The notes beneath the pieces were generated by a model. It made no database searches, had not been told where the DNA came from, and saw only the letters and a program-made list of their open reading frames with translations. The translations under genes were made by a program, and so were the position numbers. Below are positions 1-8,454 of a stretch of DNA of 38,362 bases, piece by piece (the first letter of the stretch is position 1; each line of letters opens with the position of its first letter). The DNA is taken from positions 1 through 38,362 of the forward strand of contig JAAVGE010000062.1 of the NCBI GenBank assembly GCA_014800385.1. Direction: 5' to 3'. The DNA comes from Bacteroidales bacterium (GTDB taxonomy: Bacteria > Bacteroidota > Bacteroidia > Bacteroidales > Muribaculaceae).

Positions 1-2
1 GG

Positions 3-164
3 CTCAAACGCCAATGGAGTTTCTCCGGGCTTGCCACAATGGTCAGAATTACTCTTATGTACTATGTTGACTTCTACAGTCTGTTCAATAATCCCGAAAA
101 AGAGTGGGAGATCATACTTTCCGAAGCCTCCGGAGCACCTCCCGAACCCTCCCTTTTTGACTGA
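3..164 (+). CDS. Transposase C-terminal fragment (possibly IS4-like), 5' truncated by window edge
   Basis: Frame-3 translation LKRQWSFSGLATMVRITLMYYVDFYSLFNNPEKEWEIILSEASGAPPEPSLFD* open at the left edge; resembles C-termini of Bacteroidetes DDE transposases. Confidence 0.5.
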   Translation, partial: LKRQWSFSGLATMVRITLMYYVDFYSLFNNPEKEWEIILSEASGAPPEPSLFD

Positions 165-190
165 TGGGGCTTATAGAATCATAAAGTAGA

Positions 191-218
191 CTCGAACGCA
201 GTAGAATCAGCGTTCGAG
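191..218. repeat. Perfect 9-bp hairpin downstream of transposase fragment
   Basis: CTCGAACGC-10 nt-GCGTTCGAG. Confidence 0.5.
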
Positions 219-346
219 CCATACATTATTGCACTATCTTAGTTTTATCGGACGGCAATATTAAATTAATAAATGTTAAATAATTCAATTTCGATTCATT
301 CATGTCAGTTGACTGCCGTTCAATTGGGTTTAGAGGATGATATTAT

Positions 347-457
347 ATGTCTGTGTCGGCTCATAAAGAAGATAGGACATTTATGGATTATGTGAAACTC
401 TCATTGGATGAAAAAGCAGAAGAACTATTCAAATTAAGTGCTGATGGAATGTTCTGA
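347..457 (+). CDS. Small ORF, 36 aa, hypothetical
   Basis: ATG...TGA encoding MSVSAHKEDRTFMDYVKLSLDEKAEELFKLSADGMF, followed by a terminator-like hairpin at 481-515. Confidence 0.25.
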   Translation: MSVSAHKEDRTFMDYVKLSLDEKAEELFKLSADGMF

Positions 458-480
458 GAATTATGGAGGGTGGACATATC

Positions 481-515
481 AAGAACTCATACAAATATGT
501 GTGGGTTCTTTTTTT
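481..515 (+). terminator. Intrinsic terminator
   Basis: aagaactcataca-aata-tgtgtgggttctt (13-bp stem with G-U pairs) followed by T-run. Confidence 0.65.
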
Positions 516-535
516 GTTTGCATATTATGAAAAAC

Positions 536-928
536 TTAAGATCTATTATTGAACATCGCATATATGTCTAATAGGCATTTATGAATTTCCAAAAGCACAC
601 TACGTAATTTTTCATTAATTCGTTCGAATGCACTTTCATCTACCATAATCCAATTCTCATCTAATAAAAATTGAGGCTGATTATGGGACTGAATATTCAA
701 TTCATTCAAAGGTAGGATAACAGCCTTACATCTACAGTTAGATACCTTTTTTATGATTTCAATCTTTTCATCAGAAATTTTTTTATAACATTTCCCTTTT
801 TCAAGATGAACTTCTGGTTCATTTTGAATAGCCGTGTACGTTATTGTACGTAGAGATTTCATTATTTCTATAATTTTACACATTGACTTTTTCAGTAAAC
901 TTATAGAATTTAAGTCCTTTTTTATCAT
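536..928 (-). CDS. Hypothetical protein, 130 aa
   Basis: ORF track; no recognised domain. Confidence 0.5.
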   Translation of the reverse strand: MIKKDLNSISLLKKSMCKIIEIMKSLRTITYTAIQNEPEVHLEKGKCYKKISDEKIEIIKKVSNCRCKAVILPLNELNIQSHNQPQFLLDENWIMVDESAFERINEKLRSVLLEIHKCLLDIYAMFNNRS

Positions 929-1150
929 TATAGTATCGACTACGAACCATACTTACTCATAGAGAATGACAACTGTGGCTCGTCGGACACGGTGGAATAG
1001 TAGCACCGTAGAGAATATATTGTGTCTCTCGCCTTCTTGACACCATTATCATCTTAAATATCCTCGGTTTTTATTAAAAGGATATCATTATACCTATTTT
1101 TAGATATAAAATAATCTGTGTTCATTCTTCAATTTATAATAGCTTCTGTC

Positions 1151-1201
1151 TTTTAATTAAAGCAAGGATAGAGGTTAATGTTTGGAGTGACTGTTAATAA
1201 T
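1151..1201. repeat. Direct repeat copy 1 (flanks WG-repeat-like gene)
   Basis: TTTTAATTAAAGCAAGGATAGAGGTTAATGTTTGGAGTGACTGTTAATAAT resembles 2222-2275. Confidence 0.6.
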
Positions 1202-1280
1202 CACGAAAGCGTGCGAAATATTCTGCAATGCTCACGTTCAACACCACTCTCTCACAAATAATGGCATGTGATTACAAGGA

Positions 1281-2207
1281 TTAATATGGAAATTCCTCAC
1301 TCTTTGGAGAAAGGATGTTCATTAATTCTATTTCTGACATCCATTCTGAATAAATGGTGTCTTTCCCTGCTTCAAAAATATTCCACAGAGAGCCGTTTTG
1401 TACTTTAAAGAATACAGGATCAGAATTGGCTCGGGTCAGTATTTCATTATCCATACAACGTTGATCCATCCAATTACCTGAGAACTGAGTTAAAAAATCA
1501 CATCTGTCAAATTCGGTGGGAACAAATATCTCATTATTAAAGCCAACGACGCCTTGTTTAGAATTATTACTTACGATTGCCGCATAAAATATAGGCATTA
1601 ATGCCAAAAAATCTTTTACCAACACATTTCTATTCAGTGAGACATTTCTTTGTTTTTCCCAATATATTAACTCGTTGCTTTTTCTCCCAGAATGCATGTA
1701 ACTTAGAAATTTATCAAATAGTTCCATATTACCAGGCTCTATTCGACACTTTTCGAGCCGGTCATAATCACAGTTTAATAAAATATCCCCGTGCTCTGAC
1801 ACCAATCCTTCTTTCCCTTTGATTTTAACTAAATATGGTTCCGAAAGATAACACCGGCATTCGTCTATTTCATCAAATATTGCCGGAGTTGTCGCATATT
1901 TACCGTTCCAAATAGCCAACTTATGATTATATTCTATCGCGAAAGGATAATTGCAACTTCTTTCAACGAAATTAAATAACGGGTATTTTACAAAAGCTTT
2001 ACGAAGTAAAATTTCACAATTATCATCTTCGATTGAAAAATCGGTTTCTTCGATTGGTTTTACTCCGTCAAATAAAAATACTAAACTGTATGTTCCCTTT
2101 CGTAGTTCTATCTTGTTTATTATACCTGTGCTGAGTGGATAGCGAGTTACTTGGTCTATTTCAAGTTCACAAGGGTAGTCTACGATTATTTTGAGAGTGG
2201 AACTCAT
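1281..2207 (-). CDS. WG-repeat-like protein, 308 aa
   Basis: ORF track; segment VKIKGKEGLVSEHGDILLNCDYDRLE resembles WG repeats (KGKWGLID..G..VIPxxYD). Confidence 0.55.
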   Translation of the reverse strand: MSSTLKIIVDYPCELEIDQVTRYPLSTGIINKIELRKGTYSLVFLFDGVKPIEETDFSIEDDNCEILLRKAFVKYPLFNFVERSCNYPFAIEYNHKLAIWNGKYATTPAIFDEIDECRCYLSEPYLVKIKGKEGLVSEHGDILLNCDYDRLEKCRIEPGNMELFDKFLSYMHSGRKSNELIYWEKQRNVSLNRNVLVKDFLALMPIFYAAIVSNNSKQGVVGFNNEIFVPTEFDRCDFLTQFSGNWMDQRCMDNEILTRANSDPVFFKVQNGSLWNIFEAGKDTIYSEWMSEIELMNILSPKSEEFPY

Positions 2208-2221
2208 GCGCGCTATATTAT

Positions 2222-2275
2222 TTTTAATTAAAGAAGGGATAGGGGTGTTTAATATTTGAAGGAAATGTTAATAAT
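2222..2275. repeat. Direct repeat copy 2
   Basis: TTTTAATTAAAGAAGGGATAGGGGTGTTTAATATTTGAAGGAAATGTTAATAAT resembles 1151-1201. Confidence 0.6.
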
Positions 2276-2305
2276 GTGGTGACTTGGAGGGGTGTTGGTG
2301 AAAGA

Positions 2306-2338
2306 AAGACCGCCAACTCATTGAGAATTAGCGGTCTT
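2306..2338 (-). terminator. Terminator downstream of tRNA-Phe
   Basis: Minus strand AAGACCGC-17 nt-GCGGTCTT followed by TCTTTC. Confidence 0.55.
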
Positions 2339-2341
2339 CTG

Positions 2342-2414
2342 TGGTGCCACCAGGAATCGAACCGGGGACACAAGGATTTTCAGTCCTTTGCTCTACCAAC
2401 TGAGCTATGGCACC
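2342..2414 (-). tRNA. tRNA-Phe (GAA)
   Basis: Minus strand GGTGCCATAGCTCAGTTGGTAGAGCAAAGGACTGAAAATCCTTGTGTCCCCGGTTCGATTCCTGGTGGCACCA; cloverleaf with anticodon GAA; CCA not encoded. Confidence 0.96.
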
Positions 2415-2460
2415 ATCGTTGTGTTTTGCTTGAGGGCTTTGTTTTTCCCTTTTTGCACTG

Positions 2461-2468
2461 CAAAGTTA
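2461..2468 (-). promoter_or_regulatory. Bacteroidetes -7 box (TAACTTTG) for tRNA-Phe
   Basis: Minus-strand TAACTTTG about 47 nt upstream of mature tRNA 5' end. Confidence 0.6.
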
Positions 2469-2568
2469 GGGAGTTTTTTTGGACTGTGCAAGTTTTTGTG
2501 TAACTTTTTTTGAAATATTTTTCGGCTCTTTTACTATCTGGTTGATTTTCAACGAAATAATTTTTAAA

Positions 2569-4860
2569 TTATATGTGAAGTTTTAGACCGATGGTTAGGC
2601 TTCGGGGGAGTGTGGGGCCGTAGATGTAGCCTGAATCGCGAAGGTAGCCTTTGTCAAAGTCGCGCTGGTAGGCGTTGAAGATGTTCATTATTCCGCCGTT
2701 CAGGTCGAGGCATACGTCTTTGTAGATTTTGAACTCGTAAGATAGTTTGAGGTTGGCATCGAAGAACTGGGGTGTGGTTACGGCTTTGTCGATGGTGGTG
2801 CCTGAGCCTTGGAGGTGCTGCACTAACATTTGTCCGGTGTAGGTTGCTGAGAGGGCTATGTTGAGTGGTTTGACGGGGTTGTAGTTCAGGGTGAGGTAGC
2901 CGTAGAGGTCGGGGGTGCGGAACATTCGTTTTACCGGGGGCACTTCGGGGTTGTCGCTCCATTGTTCGGGTTGTTTGTAGCGGCTGCGCTGTCCGGTTAT
3001 GCCGAGTTGTGCCTGAATGCGTGAGTTGAGCATGGCTTTTGCTTCGAGGTTGAAGCCTGCTACGCGCGCGCCCGAACCATTATAACGTTCGAGGACGTCG
3101 TTGCCGAATTGGTCTTGCTCGTCAAGTTGGCGGAGGGCGAATACGTCGCTTAGGTCGGTGTAGAAGAGTTCAAAGAGGAGGTTGGCTTGTACGCTGCCTA
3201 TTGTGGGGTACCAGTCGACGGAGCCGCTGACGCTTTGTGAACTTTCGTGTTTGAGGTTTGGGGCAAGTATGGTCACTACTCGCTCGCCACCGACTACGGC
3301 TACGTGGAAGTCTTCATCGTAGGCTTGCGGTGAGCGGAATCCTGTGGAGTATGACACGCGGAAGTTGAGTGTTGGTGATGGGTTATAGCGGATGTTGGCG
3401 CGCGGCGATACTATGGGGTTGTGAACCAGTGAGTGTTTGTCGATGCGTGCTCCGGCAAGGAATCCCCATCGGTCGGTGCGCCATTCGTTCTGGAGATATG
3501 CGCTGTAGATGTTCACGCGTTGTGTGACGTCGTGGTTGTAGCCGATGGTTACGTCGTTGAGGTAGTTGTAGTTGTATTCTACTCCGGCAATGAGTTCGGC
3601 GGGCATGAAGAGGAAGTGGTTCATGGAGTGGGTCCATTGTCCACCGGTTACTACTACCAGGTCGTGGGTGCGTCCGTAGGCGTTGGGGTCTTGTTCGCTG
3701 CCGTAGTAACTGTTGCGTTTGGTGTTCTGGGTTGCGGCATAGATATTGAATTTATGCGACTGGTCAGTGTTCCAGAAGTCGTAGGATGTTTCTACTCCGT
3801 GGATGTTGTGTTCGACCTGTTCGGCCACCATTGCTTCGTGAGCGGGTTTGTCGAGTTGGTCCCCACCCCGTCGGTATTCATGCGTGTTGTGATACTCGAA
3901 TGTGAGGCGTGATTTGTCGGAGGGACGCGCGAATACTCTTGCACCGAGTGTCTGTGTTTTAAGTTGGGCTATTTCGGTGAAGCCGTCGTCGTCATGGTCA
4001 TATCCGTCGCGATAGCGGTTCTGACCGTAAATGAACAGTCCTATTTTCTGGTTTGAGTTTACTACGGATGCATTGACGGTTGTGTTGTTGTCGAGTGCCC
4101 CGGATATTCCCATTGATGTCAGAGTGTGGCTCACTTCCGCGCTGTTTTCTATTGGGTCACGGGTTATGATATTCACTGTTCCACCGATTGCTGATGAGCC
4201 AAACAAGGCTGATCCCCCACCCCTCATCACTTCGACGCGTTCAATCATATTGGCGGGGATCTGTTCCAGACCGTATACGCCTGTCAGAGCGGAGAACACG
4301 GGGCGTGAGTTCATCAGAATCTGTGAGTAGTGACCGTCGAGACCATTTATTCTGACCTGAGTGAATCCGCAGTTCTGACAATCGTTTTCCACTCTCACTC
4401 CGGGCTGGAAGTTCAAGCCGTCGGCGAGAGAGCATGCGCTGACGAGGTCAAATATTTTTGATGGCACAACATTTACGAGTGTTGAACTTACACGTCGACG
4501 CATTTCACTTTTGTTGCCTGTGACGACGACCTGATCAAGCATGAATGCGTCCGGACTTAGCGTGAAATCGACCGTAGCCGATTCTCCATCTTTCAAACTT
4601 ACTTTTTTGTTTTGAACGGTGTATTCGATGAATGATGCTTCGACCGAGTAGTCGCCCGGTGCGAGATTGTCAAATATGTACACACCTGCCGTGTCGGTTG
4701 CCATGGCCTTATCCTTGCCTACCAGTTTTACTGTAGCATAGCCGATTGGTTCGCCGGTCTGGGCGTCAGAGACACGTCCCTTTATTTGAGTAGCGTTTAG
4801 TGCAAATAGAGTAGTACCTAAAGTGAAAAGTATAAATGTTGAGAAAAATTTGCGTATCAT
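2569..4860 (-). CDS. TonB-dependent receptor with N-terminal carboxypeptidase-regulatory-like domain, 763 aa
   Basis: Signal peptide, IKGRVSDAQTGEPIGYATVKL (CarbopepD_reg-like), plug motif (VRINGLDGHYSQILMNSRPVF, GSSAIGGTVNIIT) and C-terminal barrel. Confidence 0.93.
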   Translation of the reverse strand: MIRKFFSTFILFTLGTTLFALNATQIKGRVSDAQTGEPIGYATVKLVGKDKAMATDTAGVYIFDNLAPGDYSVEASFIEYTVQNKKVSLKDGESATVDFTLSPDAFMLDQVVVTGNKSEMRRRVSSTLVNVVPSKIFDLVSACSLADGLNFQPGVRVENDCQNCGFTQVRINGLDGHYSQILMNSRPVFSALTGVYGLEQIPANMIERVEVMRGGGSALFGSSAIGGTVNIITRDPIENSAEVSHTLTSMGISGALDNNTTVNASVVNSNQKIGLFIYGQNRYRDGYDHDDDGFTEIAQLKTQTLGARVFARPSDKSRLTFEYHNTHEYRRGGDQLDKPAHEAMVAEQVEHNIHGVETSYDFWNTDQSHKFNIYAATQNTKRNSYYGSEQDPNAYGRTHDLVVVTGGQWTHSMNHFLFMPAELIAGVEYNYNYLNDVTIGYNHDVTQRVNIYSAYLQNEWRTDRWGFLAGARIDKHSLVHNPIVSPRANIRYNPSPTLNFRVSYSTGFRSPQAYDEDFHVAVVGGERVVTILAPNLKHESSQSVSGSVDWYPTIGSVQANLLFELFYTDLSDVFALRQLDEQDQFGNDVLERYNGSGARVAGFNLEAKAMLNSRIQAQLGITGQRSRYKQPEQWSDNPEVPPVKRMFRTPDLYGYLTLNYNPVKPLNIALSATYTGQMLVQHLQGSGTTIDKAVTTPQFFDANLKLSYEFKIYKDVCLDLNGGIMNIFNAYQRDFDKGYLRDSGYIYGPTLPRSLTIGLKLHI

Positions 4861-4938
4861 GTTTATGGTTTACCTTAATTATTTAGCGCAAAATTAGTTA
4901 ATCACCACATTTATAGCAAATTGCACCTTATCGTAAAA

Positions 4939-4956
4939 ATACTCAGTTATGAGTAT
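4939..4956. promoter_or_regulatory. Perfect palindrome ATACTCA-GTTA-TGAGTAT, operator candidate
   Basis: 7-bp perfect inverted repeat, 4-bp spacer, in the region upstream of the receptor gene. Confidence 0.35.
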
Positions 4957-5019
4957 TGCATATATTTAATTGAATGAATCAGAAGAAATTAGGAATTAAT
5001 TATTTACCATTTATTAACA

Positions 5020-6216
5020 TTAATTATGCAATTTTCGCTTTGTAAAGAATGACGCAGTAAACAGAATAAACATCAAAGCACCCGCAATCTGTACTCCGGC
5101 AACCATCAGGAATGCAGCCGCATAGCCCGTATACTGTGCTATGAATCCGCCGAGGAGAATGCCGAGTCCCATTCCGAGGTCCCAGGATATAAGGATTGAA
5201 GAGTTGGCAGTGCCACGCTGATCGTGGCGCGCCACCTGAATGAACATATTTAGAAATGAGGGATACATCTGACCATTGCCCAGCCCTACGAAAAGTGCGG
5301 AGAGATAGTAACTCCATGCACCCAAATACATTGAGAAGCCGAACAGAGCGTAGCCAATGCATGACAGGATTACACCCGCCGTGCAACTCTGGGTTATCTT
5401 TCCGGACTTCAACTGCTTACGTCCGAAAATACGTGCCGACATGAGTCCGGCGGACAGTATCATGAAGAACAACCCCGTTCCATCGGTAATATTCAGCATC
5501 TCCTGTCCATAGATAGCCACATAGTTTCCCATCACACCCCAGCAAAGCCCGAACAACGAAATATTTATCGCCATCAACCATGCTTTTGTCAGGAAGAAAT
5601 GGTCCAGACTCAGCACCGGTTTATTGGCCACAATCTCCCGCTGCGGAATCTTTATCCACATTGTAAACATAAACCCTACCAAGGCAATAATAAGGGAGAT
5701 CCAGAACAATAGAGCGAAATTATTGGATATGGAGTATATCCAGATTCCGGTGCTTGGAGCGATTGCCATGGCAAGATTGTTGCTCAGTCCGTAAAACCCT
5801 ATCCCCTCGTTTCTGCGCGATGAAGGGAGCACATCAATCGCCACGGTGCTGTTGGCCACGGTTGATGCCCCGAATGGAATGCCATGAACCGTACGGACAA
5901 TAGCAAACATCAGCAATGTTCCCGCCCCTATGTAGCCAGCGAAGATAATGAAGAACACAAAAAAGCAGAGGGTCAACACCTTACGGCGGTTAAAACTATC
6001 AACAATAAAACCACTGAAGGGTCGTACCAGCAAAGTTGCCACCACATATCCCGACAGAACCAGACCTATCATATCCTTGTCAGCATTAAACTGTGCATCA
6101 AGATATATAGGGAGAAGCGGAGTGAGCAGATAGAAGGCAAAGAAGAGCAAGAAATTACATGTCAGAACCTTCAGATAATTGCTATTCCATAATTTTTCTT
6201 CCTTAGAATTTACCAT
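5020..6216 (-). CDS. MFS transporter
   Basis: About 12 hydrophobic segments and MFS loop motif GFIVDSFNRRKVL; ATG at 6216 preferred over TTG at 6222. Confidence 0.9.
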   Translation of the reverse strand: MVNSKEEKLWNSNYLKVLTCNFLLFFAFYLLTPLLPIYLDAQFNADKDMIGLVLSGYVVATLLVRPFSGFIVDSFNRRKVLTLCFFVFFIIFAGYIGAGTLLMFAIVRTVHGIPFGASTVANSTVAIDVLPSSRRNEGIGFYGLSNNLAMAIAPSTGIWIYSISNNFALLFWISLIIALVGFMFTMWIKIPQREIVANKPVLSLDHFFLTKAWLMAINISLFGLCWGVMGNYVAIYGQEMLNITDGTGLFFMILSAGLMSARIFGRKQLKSGKITQSCTAGVILSCIGYALFGFSMYLGAWSYYLSALFVGLGNGQMYPSFLNMFIQVARHDQRGTANSSILISWDLGMGLGILLGGFIAQYTGYAAAFLMVAGVQIAGALMFILFTASFFTKRKLHN

Positions 6217-6318
6217 GATCAAAATATTTAATAGGATTTTCGGGAGTGCAAAATTACAAAAATTGGCAGAAACGGCCGTAAAGATGAACCAAAGTTTTGC
6301 CGGATGAAAAAAAAAGAT

Positions 6319-6326
6319 TAACTTTG
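6319..6326 (+). promoter_or_regulatory. -7 box TAACTTTG upstream of rplS
   Basis: Exact TAnnTTTG match about 82 nt upstream of the rplS ATG. Confidence 0.6.
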
Positions 6327-6408
6327 CAGTCGATTTCGTAATCTCTGACGGGACGAGTGGAGCCCGTGAATATTGCGAGTAATGTTAACATTAAATTATC
6401 TATAGAAA

Positions 6409-6765
6409 ATGGACTTGATTAAAATTGCTGAAGAAGCATTTGCAACCGGCAAACAGCACCCTGACTTCCAGCCCGGCGACACCATCACCGTTGCTTACCG
6501 TATCAAAGAAGGTAACAAAGAACGTATCCAGCAGTATCGTGGTGTGGTAATCCGCATTTCAGGCGAAGGCAACAAAAAACGTTTCACTGTTCGCAAGATG
6601 AGTGATAACATCGGTGTTGAACGTATCTTCCCCATTGAATCACCCTTCATCGATTCAATCACCATCAACAAATATGGTAAGGTACGTCGCGCAAAACTTT
6701 ACTACCTGCGTGGTCTGACCGGTAAAAAAGCCCGTATCAAAGAACGTCGCGTAGTCAACAAATAA
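6409..6765 (+). CDS. rplS: 50S ribosomal protein L19
   Basis: [31 protein letters not shown]...[11 protein letters not shown]-type sequence ending KARIKERR, typical L19. Confidence 0.98.
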   Translation: MDLIKIAEEAFATGKQHPDFQPGDTITVAYRIKEGNKERIQQYRGVVIRISGEGNKKRFTVRKMSDNIGVERIFPIESPFIDSITINKYGKVRRAKLYYLRGLTGKKARIKERRVVNK

Positions 6766-6786
6766 TTGTTGATACCAACAGTTTTA

Positions 6787-6819
6787 AGAGCATACCCTTC
6801 GGGGTGTGCTCTTTTTTTT
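6787..6819 (+). terminator. rplS intrinsic terminator
   Basis: AGAGCATACCC-TTCG-GGGTGTGCTCT followed by TTTTTTT. Confidence 0.92.
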
Positions 6820-6833
6820 ACAGTATATGCAAC

Positions 6834-6876
6834 AAAAATGCGGTTGTCAGACAAATGTCGCGACAACCGCATTTTT
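6834..6876. terminator. Bidirectional terminator-like hairpin
   Basis: AAAAATGCGGTTGTC-13 nt-GACAACCGCATTTTT, perfect 15-bp stem between convergent genes. Confidence 0.85.
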
Positions 6877-6877
6877 A

Positions 6878-7384
6878 TCAGTTACTCATAATTTTGGTCA
6901 GTTCTTCTTCCTTAGGATTAACAGAAACTATTCTGCCTGAAGGATCAATGAGATAACTTTTTAATCCATTGTTCAGATTGTAAGCCTTAGAAATTTGCTT
7001 GATCTCATTTTCATTAACATAGAATTGTGAGTTGGGATTAAGATTGTCGTAACGAACCAGTTCATTAAAAAGAGTCTTGTTCTTGTCGAAGTTGATTGCC
7101 ACGAATTCAATCCGGTTCTGCTCTCCTTCTTCTTTAGAAATGTGTTTAAAGAAAGAATTGTACTGCTTACATTTCAGTCTTGAATGACCATCTTCCGATG
7201 ACCAGAATGTCAGAAGGAGGAATTTTCCTCTGTAATCCTCGATAGTAGAGGGTTCCAGACCATTTTCCATTTTCACTTTAGGAGCGAAGCCACCGATACC
7301 GGCAACAGTGCCCTCAACAGAGAAAGAAGTGGAAAAGAAAAGCAGAATCACCACGCTCACAAAGAGCATAATTGTTTTCTTCAT
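6878..7384 (-). CDS. Thioredoxin-fold (TlpA/redoxin-like) exported protein lacking CxxC, 168 aa
   Basis: Signal peptide; APKVKMENGLEPSTIEDYRGKFLLLTFWSSEDGHSR...FVAINFDKN...YLIDPSGRIVSVNP. Confidence 0.75.
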   Translation of the reverse strand: MKKTIMLFVSVVILLFFSTSFSVEGTVAGIGGFAPKVKMENGLEPSTIEDYRGKFLLLTFWSSEDGHSRLKCKQYNSFFKHISKEEGEQNRIEFVAINFDKNKTLFNELVRYDNLNPNSQFYVNENEIKQISKAYNLNNGLKSYLIDPSGRIVSVNPKEEELTKIMSN

Positions 7385-7407
7385 TACTTTGATTTAATGT
7401 TATCAAT

Positions 7408-7525
7408 AAGAACTGAGGGAAAGATGAGTGAACACCTAACCCAGGTCGCACTCACATTTTAACTTCAGTTCTTCGCCGTGTTTCGGCTACGCAATGACTC
7501 TTCACTGCGGGTTTCCTCTGAAACC
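7408..7525 (-). ncRNA. Candidate structured 5' leader RNA
   Basis: Between a -7 box (7530-7537) and the TlpA-like start: hairpins GGTTTC/GAAACC, GCCG/CGGC, TGAGTG/CACTCA, enclosed by AAGAACTGA/TCAGTTCTT. Confidence 0.4.
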
Positions 7526-7529
7526 ACTG

Positions 7530-7537
7530 CAAAGTTA
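7530..7537 (-). promoter_or_regulatory. -7 box TAACTTTG
   Basis: Minus-strand TAACTTTG upstream of the structured leader. Confidence 0.6.
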
Positions 7538-7634
7538 CTGAATTCGTGTCGTTTAGACAAATCAAATCTGTTAATTTAACCAAAAGGAGCACAGCCGTAA
7601 TGGTTAACAAAACAAAAAGTGATGAATTAATGTA

Positions 7635-7744
7635 TTGCATAAATGTAATGTGTTTGTAATATCTTTTGCTTATTTAACGATTTTTGGGCAAAAAAGGTTT
7701 AAAAGATATGAAGATTTTATTACAATCATATTACATTAATGCAA
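7635..7744. repeat. Imperfect inverted repeat with phased TGTAAT motifs
   Basis: Arms 7635-7660 and 7719-7744: TTGCATAAATGTAATGTGTTTGTAAT vs reverse complement TTGCATTAATGTAATATGATTGTAAT (23/26 identical). Confidence 0.65.
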
Positions 7745-7845
7745 TTCGGAGGCATTTTTGAAGGATTACAACATAAATTTTGTAAAGTATACTTGTCATA
7801 TTGTAAATTTTTATATACCTTTGCATCGAACAAATTTCTTAACAA

Positions 7846-8259
7846 ATGAATAATCTATTATTTCCTCACAGATTTGCTCTTATAGGATGGGTGATGTTCC
7901 TTGTGGCTATCATCGGCGGCATCCTTCGGCTGTTACTTGAACCGGAAATGAGTTATGTATGGACAGTATTTTATAATGACTCTGTCATAATCGGATTGTC
8001 TCTCGGTGCAATATTTATTGTATGTTCAAAGGAACGAACTGAGGATGAAATGATAAGAGCCCTGCGTTTGTCATCAATATTGAACGCACTGTATGTTTTC
8101 GCCATACTGATTATCACCGGCACGATACTAATCAATGGAGAGGATTATGATAATTTCATTATCATGACCTTACTGATGTTACCCATAATCAGCGTATTTA
8201 CTTACCGCATGGAGATATTCCGTCATAACAAACAATCTGAAAATGAAGAACAGAATTAA
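7846..8259 (+). CDS. Small integral membrane protein, 137 aa
   Basis: Four hydrophobic segments; overlaps the start of an XRE regulator gene. Confidence 0.75.
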   Translation: MNNLLFPHRFALIGWVMFLVAIIGGILRLLLEPEMSYVWTVFYNDSVIIGLSLGAIFIVCSKERTEDEMIRALRLSSILNALYVFAILIITGTILINGEDYDNFIIMTLLMLPIISVFTYRMEIFRHNKQSENEEQN

Positions 8260-8443
8260 GGTAGAGCGTGCGGAGAAGGATGTGACTCAGCAGCAACTTG
8301 CTGAAGCCGTTGGTGTGAGCCGGCAAACCATTGTAGCCATCGAGAAAGGTCACTTCATGCCATCCACTCCCCTCGCCCTGAAAATCGCACGATTCTTTTC
8401 CAAACCGGTTGAAACGATATTTATACTTGAAGATAACGATTAA
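8243..8443 (+). CDS. XRE-family HTH regulator, 66 aa
   Basis: KNRIKVERAEKDVTQQQLAEAVGVSRQTIVAIEKGHFMPSTPLALKIARFFSKPVETIF. Confidence 0.95.
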   Translation: MKNRIKVERAEKDVTQQQLAEAVGVSRQTIVAIEKGHFMPSTPLALKIARFFSKPVETIFILEDND

Positions 8444-8454
8444 GAAATTTACGT

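Noticed and set aside
2276-2503. 75-aa ORF over tRNA-Phe
   Set aside because: Overlaps tRNA-Phe, its terminator and promoter; spurious.
2654-2962. 102-aa ORF, minus strand
   Set aside because: Alternative frame inside the receptor gene; His/Pro/Arg-rich composition, no family resemblance.
3433-3912. 159-aa ORF on the plus strand
   Set aside because: Antisense to a well-supported TonB-dependent receptor; low-complexity Val-rich composition typical of antisense frames.
7452-7640. 62-aa ORF on the minus strand
   Set aside because: Runs across the predicted promoter and structured leader of the TlpA-like gene; no homology recognised.
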